This document shows positions 36,193-44,792 of a stretch of 64,000 nucleotides of DNA, in pieces; position 1 is the stretch's first letter, and each line of letters begins with the position of its first letter. The stretch spans positions 1 through 64,000 of the forward strand of contig JAIKWL010000023.1 of NCBI GenBank assembly GCA_024684815.1, written 5' to 3'. Made by a program: the position numbers and the translations under genes. The notes beneath the pieces were generated by a model. That model saw only the letters and a program-made list of their open reading frames with translations. It did not search any database and was not told the origin of the DNA. The DNA comes from Saccharofermentans sp. GTDB lineage: Bacteria; Bacillota; Clostridia; Saccharofermentanales; Saccharofermentanaceae.

Positions 36193-37128
36193 TCAGAACG
36201 ATACCTTATTCTTACCTTCTCTCTTGGACTTGTTGAGTTTTCTCTCGGCTTTTGACAGGAGATCTGAAATGTCCGGATCCTCGTTATTGAACAAAACGAG
36301 ACCTGCCGATATCGTGATCTTCTCTCTCTTGCCTTCAATGATGACCGGCTCTGAAGCTGCAAGTTCCACAAGCTTTTTGGCAATTCCCACTGCGGTTATC
36401 TTGTCTGTATCAAGAAGCACGATAGCGAACTCGTCTCCGCCGGTCCTGAAGCAGGTATCCTCTTTTCTGACATTGGATACGCAAAGTTCAGCTACACTTC
36501 TCAGAACCTGGTCACCGTTCTGCTGACCATACAGATCGTTAACGTGCGTCATATCGTCAACATCGAGTACAAGGAGCGCAAATGTACTGCCGTCAGTCCT
36601 TCTCTCATAAAGGCTGGCATATTTTTCAAGTGTCTCATAGAAATACCGTCTGTTGTAAAGACCGCTCAGATCATCAACACGGGCCAGTCTTTCCATCTTG
36701 TGATAAGAGCGCTCGAGCTCGAGTTCCAGTTTCTTCTGTTCGGTTATGTCACGGCTGATCCCCCAGGTTCCGACTATCTCATTATTCATATCATAAAGAG
36801 GATACTTGGAAGCACTGTAGTATCTGACGTCATCATCCTCACCGAGCTGTTCTTCTATATTGAGAACAGGTTTTCCGGTCCTCATTATCTCAAGTTCTAT
36901 CTGTCTTGCCCTCTCGGCAAACTCTGGCGGGAAAAAGTCCTTGTCAGTCTTACCGATGAGTTCATCAGGCTTTATCGCGCCAAACTGATTGGCATGCATA
37001 TAGTTATTCCAGATAAACTTCGAATCCTTGTCCTTGAAATAGATCGTATCCCTTCCATATTTACGAATGGTATCTATTACGAGCATGTCGTTGATCTGCA
37101 TCTTTTTCCAAAAACTTGCTTCCGGCAT
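36193..37128 (-). CDS. PAS-GGDEF diguanylate cyclase
   Basis: 311 residues. The N-terminal PAS domain (about residues 15-130: RKYGRDTIYFKDKDSKFIWN ... GTWGISRDITEQK) is joined by a coiled-coil to a GGDEF domain with active site TGGDEF and an inhibitory I-site RKED five residues before it, so it should be an active, feedback-controlled c-di-GMP synthase. No membrane segment. The ATG at 37126-37128 has GAGGTG upstream and is preferred over a GTG three codons earlier. It could supply c-di-GMP relevant to surface functions elsewhere in the window; that link is inference. Confidence 0.92.
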   Translation of the reverse strand: MPEASFWKKMQINDMLVIDTIRKYGRDTIYFKDKDSKFIWNNYMHANQFGAIKPDELIGKTDKDFFPPEFAERARQIELEIMRTGKPVLNIEEQLGEDDDVRYYSASKYPLYDMNNEIVGTWGISRDITEQKKLELELERSYHKMERLARVDDLSGLYNRRYFYETLEKYASLYERRTDGSTFALLVLDVDDMTHVNDLYGQQNGDQVLRSVAELCVSNVRKEDTCFRTGGDEFAIVLLDTDKITAVGIAKKLVELAASEPVIIEGKREKITISAGLVLFNNEDPDISDLLSKAERKLNKSKREGKNKVSF

Positions 37129-37155
37129 TGATCTCACCTCATAAATATTTTTCCG

Positions 37156-38424
37156 TCAGAAAGGCTTGCCTTCGCCTTCTTTAACATCCAGCCCTTCCAT
37201 TACAAAAGCCTGATAATATGTATCACAATCAAATGCAGCAGGAGTAAACACACCGGGCTTCTGCCACTTATCCTTACACATGAGCTTTACTCCGGCGATA
37301 AGGGCTGTTCCTTTCATATAATCAAAAGCATTAATGTTGTATTTAAGATATGTCTCATCGTTAAATTCCTTGAGGATGTAAGACTTGGTAAGTTCCTTGT
37401 CATCCCTCTTGCTCTGACCGGTGATATATATCTCGTAAGAGGCCATTCCGCTTGCCTTCTCATCAACATCCTTAGCGGCATTCGCATCTGACTGCTTGGG
37501 AAGGATAGAAGCAAGAAGATCTACAGGTGCCACTTCGACATTTCCGACTTTTACAGGCTTATCTGACAGAAGGCCCAGATCTCTTAACAGATCAAGTTTG
37601 TTTTTAGGAGCAACATGTTCCTTCTTCGGCTTTCTGCCGAGCTTAAAATATCTGACACTGACTGCATCCGGGAATTCCTTGAGCAGGTCAGTGAGCATGG
37701 GACTTGAAGCAAGATAGACCTTGGTCCCGGAAGCTGACTTGCCTTCGATCGTCATGGGGTCAACTTCAACAACCTTACCTTTTTCCACATAAAAGACTTT
37801 CTTGCCCGGAGCATCTTTGAGGACGATCAGCGGAGCCTTGACATCTTCGGAATATAAAGTGTCATCAATATCTTTCTTTTTGCCTTTTGATGTCTCCTTC
37901 TTCTCTCCTGAGACTGAGACTATATCTATCTGCTCGATCTTTTTGAAATGATATAAAGATGCATGTCTGATGATAGTATTGGCTGCACCGGGAACAAGAC
38001 CGGCACCGCAGACAGCAGTCTTTCCGTTTTTCTGGAAATCGCTGAACTTTTCGAATTGTTTAGAAAGAAGTGAAAGAGGTGACGGGAAATCCGGCACGCC
38101 GAAAAGTGTTCCGTCTATATAGTCGCATTTAGCCTTGATAGCCAGATTCATTACATCCAGAGCCAGTTCAGACGGAAGCAGATTTACTACAAGGTCAGGC
38201 GCGAAGATCCTTACCATCATCATTGCGCCTTCAACATTGTTCATATCAATACCTGAAGTTGTGATCCTGACACCCATGCCGGCTGCCATTTCCTTAAGCT
38301 CGTCACAATCTTCTTTGTTACGGGAAGCAAGACAGATGCCGGAAACGTAGGATTGATACCTGCAAAGTTCAGTGAGCAGACGCTTCGTTAATTCATTACA
38401 ACCGAGAATAAGCACCCTTTTCAT
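37156..38424 (-). CDS. Saccharopine dehydrogenase-like NAD(P)-dependent oxidoreductase
   Basis: 422 residues. N-terminal Rossmann fold (VLILGCNELTKRLLTEL), then DLVVNLLPSELALDVMNLAIKA and YIDGT, and the AVCGAGLVPGAANTI segment typical of the saccharopine dehydrogenase / carboxynorspermidine synthase superfamily. The C-terminal catalytic domain ends in a GVFTPAAFD-like motif. The real substrate is unknown: lysine degradation or polyamine synthesis are the family options. A Lys-rich insertion (KKETSKGKKKDIDD) near residue 180 is unusual. It ends 27 nt before the GGDEF gene and has its own promoter. Confidence 0.7.
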   Translation of the reverse strand: MKRVLILGCNELTKRLLTELCRYQSYVSGICLASRNKEDCDELKEMAAGMGVRITTSGIDMNNVEGAMMMVRIFAPDLVVNLLPSELALDVMNLAIKAKCDYIDGTLFGVPDFPSPLSLLSKQFEKFSDFQKNGKTAVCGAGLVPGAANTIIRHASLYHFKKIEQIDIVSVSGEKKETSKGKKKDIDDTLYSEDVKAPLIVLKDAPGKKVFYVEKGKVVEVDPMTIEGKSASGTKVYLASSPMLTDLLKEFPDAVSVRYFKLGRKPKKEHVAPKNKLDLLRDLGLLSDKPVKVGNVEVAPVDLLASILPKQSDANAAKDVDEKASGMASYEIYITGQSKRDDKELTKSYILKEFNDETYLKYNINAFDYMKGTALIAGVKLMCKDKWQKPGVFTPAAFDCDTYYQAFVMEGLDVKEGEGKPF

Positions 38425-38461
38425 TGATTATCCCCAATGTCCTTTCAACAAATCTTTTAAT

Positions 38462-38490
38462 ATTTTACTTAAAAAAATACTAATGAGCAA
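38462..38490 (-). promoter_or_regulatory. Sigma-A promoter of the saccharopine dehydrogenase-like gene
   Basis: Minus strand: -35 TTGCTC (38485-38490), 17-nt spacer containing seven T, -10 TAAAAT (38462-38467), 38 nt before the ATG. The divergent ABC transporter gene starts 100 nt away on the other strand. Confidence 0.65.
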
Positions 38491-38590
38491 ACGAAAGAAT
38501 ACACAAATTTTAGGTCTTTTGTGCATATACCTTGCGCCTTAAACAAGAGTAATATACCGATATCCTAATTTCAATTAAGGAGAACGGTTT

Positions 38591-39421
38591 ATGAAGACAT
38601 TTACTAGAATCGCAGCAGGTTTTCTTTCTGCAGCTCTTTTGCTCGGAATGACATCCTGCGGCGCAGCAAAGAAGAAGCTCCAGATCCTTGACACTGCCTA
38701 TGCTGTTGAAGATTACGCTATGGCTATCAGCAAGGACAACGATGGACTCAAGGCAGCTATCGACCAGGCTCTTGCAGAACTCACAGAAGACGGCACTATC
38801 CCTTCTATCATCGAGAAGTACATTCCTTCCGGTGCTTCTATCGAGAAGAAGGAATCTGTTGATTCCGCTTATCCCGAGTTCACAACGATCAACGAAGGCA
38901 AGCTCATCATGGCTACAAATGCTTTCTTCCAGCCTTATGAGTATCACGAGGGAGATAACATTGTAGGTATCGATCCCGAGATCGCCAAAGCTGTAGCCGA
39001 CAAGCTCGGTCTTGAACTTGTTATCGAGGACGTTGAGTTTGATTCCATCATCGCAGGCGTTCAGGCAGGCAAGTATGACATCGGATGCGCAGGCATGACG
39101 ATCACAGAGGACAGACTTAAGTCCGTTAACTTCTCAACACCTTATGCAACCGGCGTTCAGTCTGTTGTTGTAGTTGAGGGTTCAGAGATCACAGACGTTG
39201 ATAAGCTCCTTGCAGGCAGCTATAAGGTTGGCGTTCAGACAGGTACAACAGGAGACATCTATATGTCTTCATCACCTGAGGACGGCGGTGTCGGTGAAGA
39301 CAGAGTTGAGCGTTTCGCAAAGGGTAACGATGCGATCATCGCACTCCAGTCCGGCAAGATCGATGCAGTCGTAATCGATAACGAGCCTGCTAAAGCATTC
39401 GTTGCAGCAGCCAACAAATAA
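38591..39421 (+). CDS. Amino-acid ABC transporter binding lipoprotein, circularly permuted
   Basis: 276 residues. Signal peptide with lipobox MTSC (Cys23). Residues 29-80 (KLQILDTAYAVEDYAMAISK ... IIEKYIPS) are what normally forms the C-terminal end of a family-3 solute-binding protein. Residues 81-98 are a linker, and 99-276 are the normal N-terminal and middle parts (GKLIMATNAFFQPYEY, GIDPEIAKAVADKLG, YDIGCAGMTITEDRLKSVNF, GVQTGTTGDIY), ending exactly at DNEPAKAFVAAANK, where the missing tail would join. No tail is encoded after the stop. It should bind a polar amino acid. AAGGAG precedes the ATG; permease and ATPase genes follow. Confidence 0.9.
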   Translation: MKTFTRIAAGFLSAALLLGMTSCGAAKKKLQILDTAYAVEDYAMAISKDNDGLKAAIDQALAELTEDGTIPSIIEKYIPSGASIEKKESVDSAYPEFTTINEGKLIMATNAFFQPYEYHEGDNIVGIDPEIAKAVADKLGLELVIEDVEFDSIIAGVQAGKYDIGCAGMTITEDRLKSVNFSTPYATGVQSVVVVEGSEITDVDKLLAGSYKVGVQTGTTGDIYMSSSPEDGGVGEDRVERFAKGNDAIIALQSGKIDAVVIDNEPAKAFVAAANK

Positions 39422-39446
39422 TCGATCTGACAATTCAAAATGAATC

Positions 39447-39483
39447 AGGGTGTCTTCAAGAAGGGACACCCTTTTCATTTTCT
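39447..39483 (+). terminator. Intra-operon terminator after the binding-protein gene
   Basis: Stem AGGGTGTC / GACACCCT (39447-39454 with 39465-39472) followed by TTTCATTTTCTTTTC. Its place between the binding protein and permease fits the common arrangement in which partial termination makes excess binding protein. Confidence 0.8.
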
Positions 39484-39591
39484 TTTCGAAATGATTTGCC
39501 GACATATTTACATATTGAGACAAAGCTTATCCTTATTTATAATTATAAATACTTCCCGGAGAGTAAAACTTTAGAGTTAGAGGGACATTCA

Positions 39592-40581
39592 ATGTTAACA
39601 AAAAAAGCCAATCAGATACTGATCTTCGGCATACTGTCAATCGCATTTTCGTGGCTGCCGGCAGCAGGTCTCATACTTGCCGTGATCACTTTTATCCTGT
39701 TTTTATCTGATAAGACCGTTAAGTCCAGTATGAAAGCCGAGATAGGAAGAACTCTTGCCATAATCGGTCTGATCGTTAACCTTATTGCCATTGCTTATGT
39801 ACTGCTCTTTATGCCTTTAAACAATGCGCCTTCGGGACTGATATCACTCCGTGAATCTTTTTATGCGACATCATTTTATTCGGATTTCGAGAACAATTTC
39901 ATAACAGAAGACCGTTATAACTATATCTTCAAAGGTCTTGTGGTCACATTCGAAGTAACTCTGTTCGCTGTCCTTTTGGGAATAGTTCTGGGCGTTATCG
40001 TGGCTCTCGTCAGATCTTCTTATGACACGATGAAGGACGAACTTAAGGGCGGGTTCGGCAAAGCTCTTCTCTATTTCTTCTATAAACTTTGCGGAGTTTA
40101 TCTTACTGTCATCAGAGGAACTCCTGTAGTTGTTCAGCTGATGATCATTTATTTCGTTATCTTTGCATCATCAAATAACAAGATCATGGTTGCCACCCTC
40201 GCATTCGGTATCAACTCAGGTGCATATGTGGCTGAGATCATCAGAGGCGGAATCATGAGCATAGACAAAGGGCAGTTTGAAGCCGGCCGTTCCCTTGGAT
40301 TCGGTTATATAAGGACTATGGCTTTCATCATCATTCCCCAGGCTTTTAAGACTGTGCTTCCCGCTCTTGCAAACGAATTCATCGTTCTGATCAAAGAGAC
40401 TTCCGTATCAGGTTATGTCGGACTCCAGGAGCTTACCAAAGGCGGAGACATTATCAGATCCAGAACCTACTCTGCGTTCATGCCTCTTATAGCTGTTGCT
40501 ATCATCTATCTTGTGATCGTCATGTTCTTCAGTTGGCTTGTATCGCTGCTCGAAAGGAGGCTCAAGAACAGTGAGCGCTGA
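39592..40581 (+). CDS. Polar amino-acid ABC transporter permease with extra N-terminal membrane module
   Basis: 329 residues from the ATG at 39592 (AGAGGG upstream). Residues from about 110 form a HisM/GlnP-type permease with the EAA-loop motif [25 protein letters not shown] and [13 protein letters not shown]. The first 75 residues form an additional two-to-three-helix module ([17 protein letters not shown] ... [17 protein letters not shown]) that resembles the membrane module of the zinc-ribbon protein encoded downstream at 41338. Typical family members are 210-250 residues, so the extension is unusual. Confidence 0.9.
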   Translation: MLTKKANQILIFGILSIAFSWLPAAGLILAVITFILFLSDKTVKSSMKAEIGRTLAIIGLIVNLIAIAYVLLFMPLNNAPSGLISLRESFYATSFYSDFENNFITEDRYNYIFKGLVVTFEVTLFAVLLGIVLGVIVALVRSSYDTMKDELKGGFGKALLYFFYKLCGVYLTVIRGTPVVVQLMIIYFVIFASSNNKIMVATLAFGINSGAYVAEIIRGGIMSIDKGQFEAGRSLGFGYIRTMAFIIIPQAFKTVLPALANEFIVLIKETSVSGYVGLQELTKGGDIIRSRTYSAFMPLIAVAIIYLVIVMFFSWLVSLLERRLKNSER

Positions 40582-41320
40582 TAATAACGTAATCATATCC
40601 GTAAAGGATCTTAAGAAATACTATAACAACGATGAGGTCAAGGCCCTGGACGGTGTTACAACGGATATCAAAAAAGGTGAAGTTGTCGTAGTCATCGGTC
40701 CATCCGGTTCCGGCAAATCGACCTTCCTCAGATCTCTTAATCTGCTTGAGCGCCCGACAGGCGGCACCATCACTTTCGACGGCAGTGATATCATGTCTCC
40801 TTCGACTGATATCAACAAGCTCAGACAAAAAATGGGAATGGTATTCCAGCACTTCAATCTGTTCCCTCACCTCACGATCCTACGCAACATGACTATAGCT
40901 CCAATGAAGCTTCACGGTCTTTCAAAAGAGGATGCCGAGAAAAAAGCATACGCTCTTCTTGAAAGAGTCGGACTTGCTGACCGTGCAGGAGCATATCCTT
41001 CACAGCTTTCAGGCGGTCAGAAGCAAAGGATCGCCATCGTAAGAGCTCTTGCAATGGATCCCGAAGTCATGCTTTTCGACGAGCCTACAAGTGCTCTTGA
41101 TCCCGAGATGGTAGGAGAAGTTCTTGATGTTATGAAGAATCTTGCCAAAGCGGGAATGACCATGGTCTGTGTTACTCACGAGATGGGATTTGCCCGTGAA
41201 GTCGGTACTAGGGTTATATTTATGGATTGTGGTAGAATTATCGAAGAGAACACGCCTGAAGAGATTTTTAATAATCCACAGAACGACAGGCTTAAGTCAT
41301 TCTTGCAGAAAGTATTGTAA
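40571..41320 (+). CDS. Polar amino-acid ABC transporter ATP-binding protein
   Basis: 249 residues from a GTG at 40571 with AGGAGG 10 nt upstream, overlapping the permease stop by 11 nt. GlnQ/HisP type: Walker [11 protein letters not shown]-loop [12 protein letters not shown], signature LSGGQKQR, Walker [14 protein letters not shown]-loop VTHEMGFA. It powers the transporter with the preceding two genes. An earlier in-frame ATG (40538) lies deeper in the permease gene and lacks a ribosome binding site. Confidence 0.95.
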   Translation: MSADNNVIISVKDLKKYYNNDEVKALDGVTTDIKKGEVVVVIGPSGSGKSTFLRSLNLLERPTGGTITFDGSDIMSPSTDINKLRQKMGMVFQHFNLFPHLTILRNMTIAPMKLHGLSKEDAEKKAYALLERVGLADRAGAYPSQLSGGQKQRIAIVRALAMDPEVMLFDEPTSALDPEMVGEVLDVMKNLAKAGMTMVCVTHEMGFAREVGTRVIFMDCGRIIEENTPEEIFNNPQNDRLKSFLQKVL

Positions 41321-41337
41321 TCAGGAGGGGACATTCT

Positions 41338-42141
41338 ATGTATTGTGAATCATGCGGCTCATTTATTCCGGACGGTCAGTCATTTTGTTCTAACTGCGGA
41401 TCACCTGCACCTCAGGTAGCACCACAGCCCGTTGCTCAACCCGTTCCTTTTGCTCAACCTGTGGCTCAGCCTGTTCCGGTTGCTCAGCCTGTAGCTCAGC
41501 CGGCAGTTCAGCCTGTAGCTCAGCCCGTTGCTCAAAGCATTCCTGTTGCACAGCCTGTAGCTCAATCCGTTCCTGTAGCTCAGCCTGTTGCTCAAGCTGT
41601 ACCCGTAGCACAGTCCGTTCCGGTTCAGCCTGTTTATCAGCAGCCGGTATATACCCAGCCTGTTTATACTCAGCCCGTCATGGTTGCAGCCGCACCGGTC
41701 AAGCGCGGAAACGGCGCTGCAACTGCGGGATTGGTATTCGGCATCCTTGCTCTCGTTTTATCCTGGATACCCGGATTCAATATTTTTACCACTGCTTTAT
41801 TCGGTCTGTTAGGTCTGATCTTCTCTATAGTCGGACTTGTAAAAAAGAACGCCGGCGGAAAAGGCAAGGCTGTCGCAGGCCTAATCCTCACCGTACTCGC
41901 TGTTATCGTTACGATCGTCTATTATGTTGCTATAGCTTCATATCTGACAAATGAGCTCGGAGATCTTGACGAAGATACTGTCTATTCATGGCTTGAGGAA
42001 TTCGAGACTATGGATATGTATGACACAGCATTCGATTACACTGATTCCGATTTCTATATCAACGGCGACTACGTTACCACAGAGAACGGTTATGTCAGCG
42101 GTGTTCTTCATATCGACACCTATTTAGTAGATTTTAATTAA
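41338..42141 (+). CDS. Zinc-ribbon membrane protein with AQPV repeats and DUF4190-like module
   Basis: 267 residues. N-terminal zinc ribbon (CESCGSF ... CSNCGS, residues 3-22), then about 90 residues of QPVAQPVP/VAQPVAQ-type repeats, then a DUF4190-like two-helix module (GLVFGILALVLSWIPGF ... KAVAGLILTVLAVIVTIVYYV) and an acidic, Tyr/Asp-rich tail. It starts 17 nt after the ABC ATPase gene with GGAGG upstream, so it is probably in the same transcript. The role is unknown; possibly a regulator or scaffold in the membrane. Confidence 0.8.
   Translation: MYCESCGSFIPDGQSFCSNCGSPAPQVAPQPVAQPVPFAQPVAQPVPVAQPVAQPAVQPVAQPVAQSIPVAQPVAQSVPVAQPVAQAVPVAQSVPVQPVYQQPVYTQPVYTQPVMVAAAPVKRGNGAATAGLVFGILALVLSWIPGFNIFTTALFGLLGLIFSIVGLVKKNAGGKGKAVAGLILTVLAVIVTIVYYVAIASYLTNELGDLDEDTVYSWLEEFETMDMYDTAFDYTDSDFYINGDYVTTENGYVSGVLHIDTYLVDFN
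41407..41682 (+). repeat. Degenerate in-frame repeat coding AQPVAQPVP units
   Basis: About a dozen copies of a 12-24 nt unit around GCTCAGCCTGTA / GCTCAACCTGTT, coding alternating AQPV, AQPVP and VAQSVP. The codons vary between copies (CCC/CCT/CCG; CAA/CAG), which indicates age or selection at the protein level rather than recent slippage. It lies wholly inside the zinc-ribbon gene. Confidence 0.8.
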
Positions 42142-42190
42142 TCTTATCTGACACTTTCCTACATTCAGAAAAGATCAAGAAGGAGATATT

Positions 42191-42808
42191 ATGATCTGTG
42201 AATCCTGCGGTGCCACTATTCCTGACGACGCATCTGTTTGTCCCGAATGCGGGGTGTCCACATCTTTATTTCTTGAAAAACCTGTTCTTCAGACAGTAGC
42301 TCAGACTGTTCCCGGCTTTGTGAAAAAATCGGGAGCTGTATCTGCCGACCCTGGTCAGACCGAAGAACTTCCAGCCGGGAATCAGGAGCAGCCGGTTAAC
42401 AGATCTAACTCTTCCGCCTATCAACCTGCCAAAAAGCAAAACAGTGCAAGATCCGGATCGGATAAAAACGGATTTGCTACTTTGAGTCTGGTTATCAGCA
42501 CCGCAACTTTATTGATCGGTGGTATTATCCTGCTTTTGTGGATCTTATTGAATATCTGGCTGGATATATTCAGCCTGTATACTTATTTCATGTTTGCACT
42601 GCCTGCAGCATTTTTATTATCAATTATCGGTATTATTTATTCTATCAAAAATCCGAAGACCGCATTCAATGCATATTTAAGTCTTATCTTTTGCTTGCTT
42701 GCAACTGCTCTGTTTTTCTATGTTTTCAAGTTCTGCATAGTGCCTCATGTTATGAAAAGTGTTTCCGGATTCCTTATTCCGGGTATGCAAAGATTTATTT
42801 TTAATTAG
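42191..42808 (+). CDS. Zinc-ribbon membrane protein, paralogue 2
   Basis: 205 residues. Zinc ribbon CESCGATIPDDASVCPECG (residues 3-21), a linker with ETVPG-type segments and basic patches (KKQNSARSGSDKNG), then about three membrane helices (ISTATLLIGGIILLLWILL; TYFMFALPAAFLLSIIGII; LSLIFCLLATALFFYVF). The first 45 residues are nearly identical in pattern to the next gene (VSTSLFLxKPxLQTVxQTVP), so these are tandem duplicates. GGAG precedes the ATG. Function unknown. Confidence 0.75.
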   Translation: MICESCGATIPDDASVCPECGVSTSLFLEKPVLQTVAQTVPGFVKKSGAVSADPGQTEELPAGNQEQPVNRSNSSAYQPAKKQNSARSGSDKNGFATLSLVISTATLLIGGIILLLWILLNIWLDIFSLYTYFMFALPAAFLLSIIGIIYSIKNPKTAFNAYLSLIFCLLATALFFYVFKFCIVPHVMKSVSGFLIPGMQRFIFN

Positions 42809-42860
42809 TTTTCAGCAGAAATACATGTATTTCTTAATCAGATAACAAAGGAGAAAAAAT

Positions 42861-43493
42861 ATGCTTTGTGAAGCCTGCGGTTCCACTATTCCTGATGATG
42901 CAGCCACCTGTCCTGAATGCGGAGTTTCCACATCTTTATTTCTGGTAAAACCTGCTCTTCAGACAGTAATTCAGACTGTACCGGATTTTGTTAAAACACC
43001 GGGCTCTCAGCCTGAAGTTCAAACAGATGATATGCCGGCTAACACTCCTGATACTCAACAAACCTCCGTTCAACAACAGGTTGCATCTGATACTGCTGAA
43101 ATACCTGTAAATCCAAAAGTCCAGCAAGAAGCTAATCAACAGCGCGTTATCCATAAAAACACAAAGAGAATAAATGTCTCAGTATTTATCAGTCTTTTCC
43201 TTGGTATTATAATTTTGTTCACAAATATCTTGTTTGCACTGGGTTTCTCGGGATCAGAGAATTATTATCTCTGGATTTTTGTTGCTTGGATTGTTGATTT
43301 AGTATTCTCTTGTATAGGATTATCAGAAAGCAAGTCTATACCGGAAAGCAAGCCAATAGCTATTGCCGGTTTGATTATTTGCATTATTGATTTCATCATT
43401 ACTATTCTTGTTTTTTGGTTTGTTATTTTGCCAATAATGATGAGGCACATTTTTGCTTCTTTACCTACGGGATTCCCCTCAGGGCCAATTTAA
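42861..43493 (+). CDS. Zinc-ribbon membrane protein, paralogue 3
   Basis: 210 residues. Zinc ribbon CEACGSTIPDDAATCPECG like paralogue 2, a Gln/Thr/Pro-rich linker, then a membrane half (INVSVFISLFLGIIILF ... SKPIAIAGLIICIIDFIIT) that matches paralogue 4 rather than paralogue 2. It is thus a mosaic of its two neighbours. GGAG lies 8 nt before the ATG. Codon use is more AT-rich towards the 3' half. Confidence 0.75.
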   Translation: MLCEACGSTIPDDAATCPECGVSTSLFLVKPALQTVIQTVPDFVKTPGSQPEVQTDDMPANTPDTQQTSVQQQVASDTAEIPVNPKVQQEANQQRVIHKNTKRINVSVFISLFLGIIILFTNILFALGFSGSENYYLWIFVAWIVDLVFSCIGLSESKSIPESKPIAIAGLIICIIDFIITILVFWFVILPIMMRHIFASLPTGFPSGPI

Positions 43494-43518
43494 AAATTCC
43501 TTTTAAGAGAGTTGTATT

Positions 43519-44037
43519 ATGTATTGCGAATCATGCGGAACACCGATCAATGACGGTCAGACATCCTGTTACAAGTGCGGAGCGCCCGTCCTTCCTGAAT
43601 TAGTCCAGTCAGAAAGCAAGGACAAAGTCCTTATTGATCTTACGGCTGCAGAACAAAAGCTCCCGCCGTTTGTTCAGGCACAGTCTGATGTTCAGCAGGC
43701 TGCAGCACAAAAAGCTGCAAAGAAAATAAACGTCTTCGCATATATCAGTCTTTTCCTCGGTATTATAGCTTTGATCTTAGTTATTTTGTCTGCGCGGGGA
43801 AACTCGGGAACAGTGAGTCTTTTTGAATATGCTTTTTTTGCTTTGTTTGCTGATATAGTGTTCTCTATAATAGGATTTATTAAAAGCATGTCAATTAAAG
43901 AAAGTAAACCAATAGCTATCGCAGGTTTGATAATTTGTATTATCGATTTCATTATTACTCTTCTTGTTTTTGCCTTGATAGTTTGGCCTATAATGTATCA
44001 AATGTTTTATCAATTTACCCATAGTGGACCATTTTAA
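43519..44037 (+). CDS. Zinc-ribbon membrane protein, paralogue 4
   Basis: 172 residues. Zinc ribbon CESCGTPINDGQTSCYKCG, a shared segment KDKVLIDLTAAEQKLPPFVQA, a short linker and three helices (INVFAYISLFLGIIALILVIL; FALFADIVFSIIGFI; KPIAIAGLIICIIDFIITLL). The ribbon and the segment after it match paralogue 5; the membrane half matches paralogue 3. It begins 25 nt after paralogue 3, with AAGAGAG as a weak ribosome binding site. Confidence 0.75.
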   Translation: MYCESCGTPINDGQTSCYKCGAPVLPELVQSESKDKVLIDLTAAEQKLPPFVQAQSDVQQAAAQKAAKKINVFAYISLFLGIIALILVILSARGNSGTVSLFEYAFFALFADIVFSIIGFIKSMSIKESKPIAIAGLIICIIDFIITLLVFALIVWPIMYQMFYQFTHSGPF

Positions 44038-44063
44038 TATTTTCTGTTTTCGGGAGTTGTATT

Positions 44064-44702
44064 ATGAATTGTGAATCATGCGGAACACCAATCAATGAAG
44101 GTCAGACTTCCTGTTACAAGTGCGGAGCGCCCGTCCTTCCTGAACTAGTCCAGACAGAAGAAAAGGATAAAGTCCTTATTGATCTTACGGCAGCAGAACA
44201 GACGATCCCGCCGTTTGTTCATGCCCCCGGTTCTGAACCGGAAATTCAAGCAGATACCACGCAGACTCAAACTCCTGCTAATCAACCCGACGCTCCGCAG
44301 AAGGTTGCGTCTGCTACGGCAGAAATACCTGTAATATCAACAGTTCAACATAACACATATAAGAAGTCTGCAGCACAAAAACCTGTCAAAAGAGTTAACG
44401 TCTGTGCATTTATAGGCCTTTTCCTTGGTGTAGCAATTATGCTTATAGAGATTTTAACTTTACTTAAATTATTGGACATCAGTTATTTGCATATTGGCAT
44501 GCTAATTGCTTGGATTGCAAGTTTTGTGTTCTCATTAATAGGATTAGTTATAAAAGGGAATAAGCCAATAGCTATTATTAGTATTATTATATGTGTTTTA
44601 CATATAGTTCTTTTTTATTTTATAGTTAGGTTTATTCTCATGCCTGAGTTTTTTGAAAGAATAAAAGACATGCTTCCTCCGCCCATGCCGGGGGTTATTT
44701 AA
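44064..44702 (+). CDS. Zinc-ribbon membrane protein, paralogue 5
   Basis: 212 residues. Zinc ribbon CESCGTPINEGQTSCYKCG, the KDKVLIDLTAAEQTIPPFV segment, a Gln/Thr/Pro linker like paralogue 3 (TAEIPVISTVQ) and three helices (VNVCAFIGLFLGVAIMLIEIL; IAWIASFVFSLIGLVI; IAIISIIICVLHIVLFYFI). Ends in a Pro-rich tail. It is the last gene of the tandem array; a hairpin just downstream may stop transcription from both sides. AT content is visibly higher than in the ABC genes. Confidence 0.75.
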   Translation: MNCESCGTPINEGQTSCYKCGAPVLPELVQTEEKDKVLIDLTAAEQTIPPFVHAPGSEPEIQADTTQTQTPANQPDAPQKVASATAEIPVISTVQHNTYKKSAAQKPVKRVNVCAFIGLFLGVAIMLIEILTLLKLLDISYLHIGMLIAWIASFVFSLIGLVIKGNKPIAIISIIICVLHIVLFYFIVRFILMPEFFERIKDMLPPPMPGVI

Positions 44703-44763
44703 ACTGACCATAGAGAATCAGACATAAATAAAATTTGTAAGTTTTTATCTTACTATGAATAAC

Positions 44764-44792
44764 TAAAAAAATGCCCGGATCATTTCCGGGTA
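44764..44792 (-). terminator. Terminator after trmL, possibly bidirectional
   Basis: Minus strand stem ATACCCGGA / TCCGGGCAT with an AATGA loop followed by TTTTTTT (44764-44770). It touches the trmL stop codon. On the plus strand the same stem is followed by TATTACTTTTTC, a weaker stop for the zinc-ribbon array. Confidence 0.85.

Noticed and set aside
41401..41682. CRISPR-like or minisatellite repeat
   Set aside because: The repeated units are in frame, vary in codons, have no unique spacers and code a Pro/Gln linker inside a zinc-ribbon gene.
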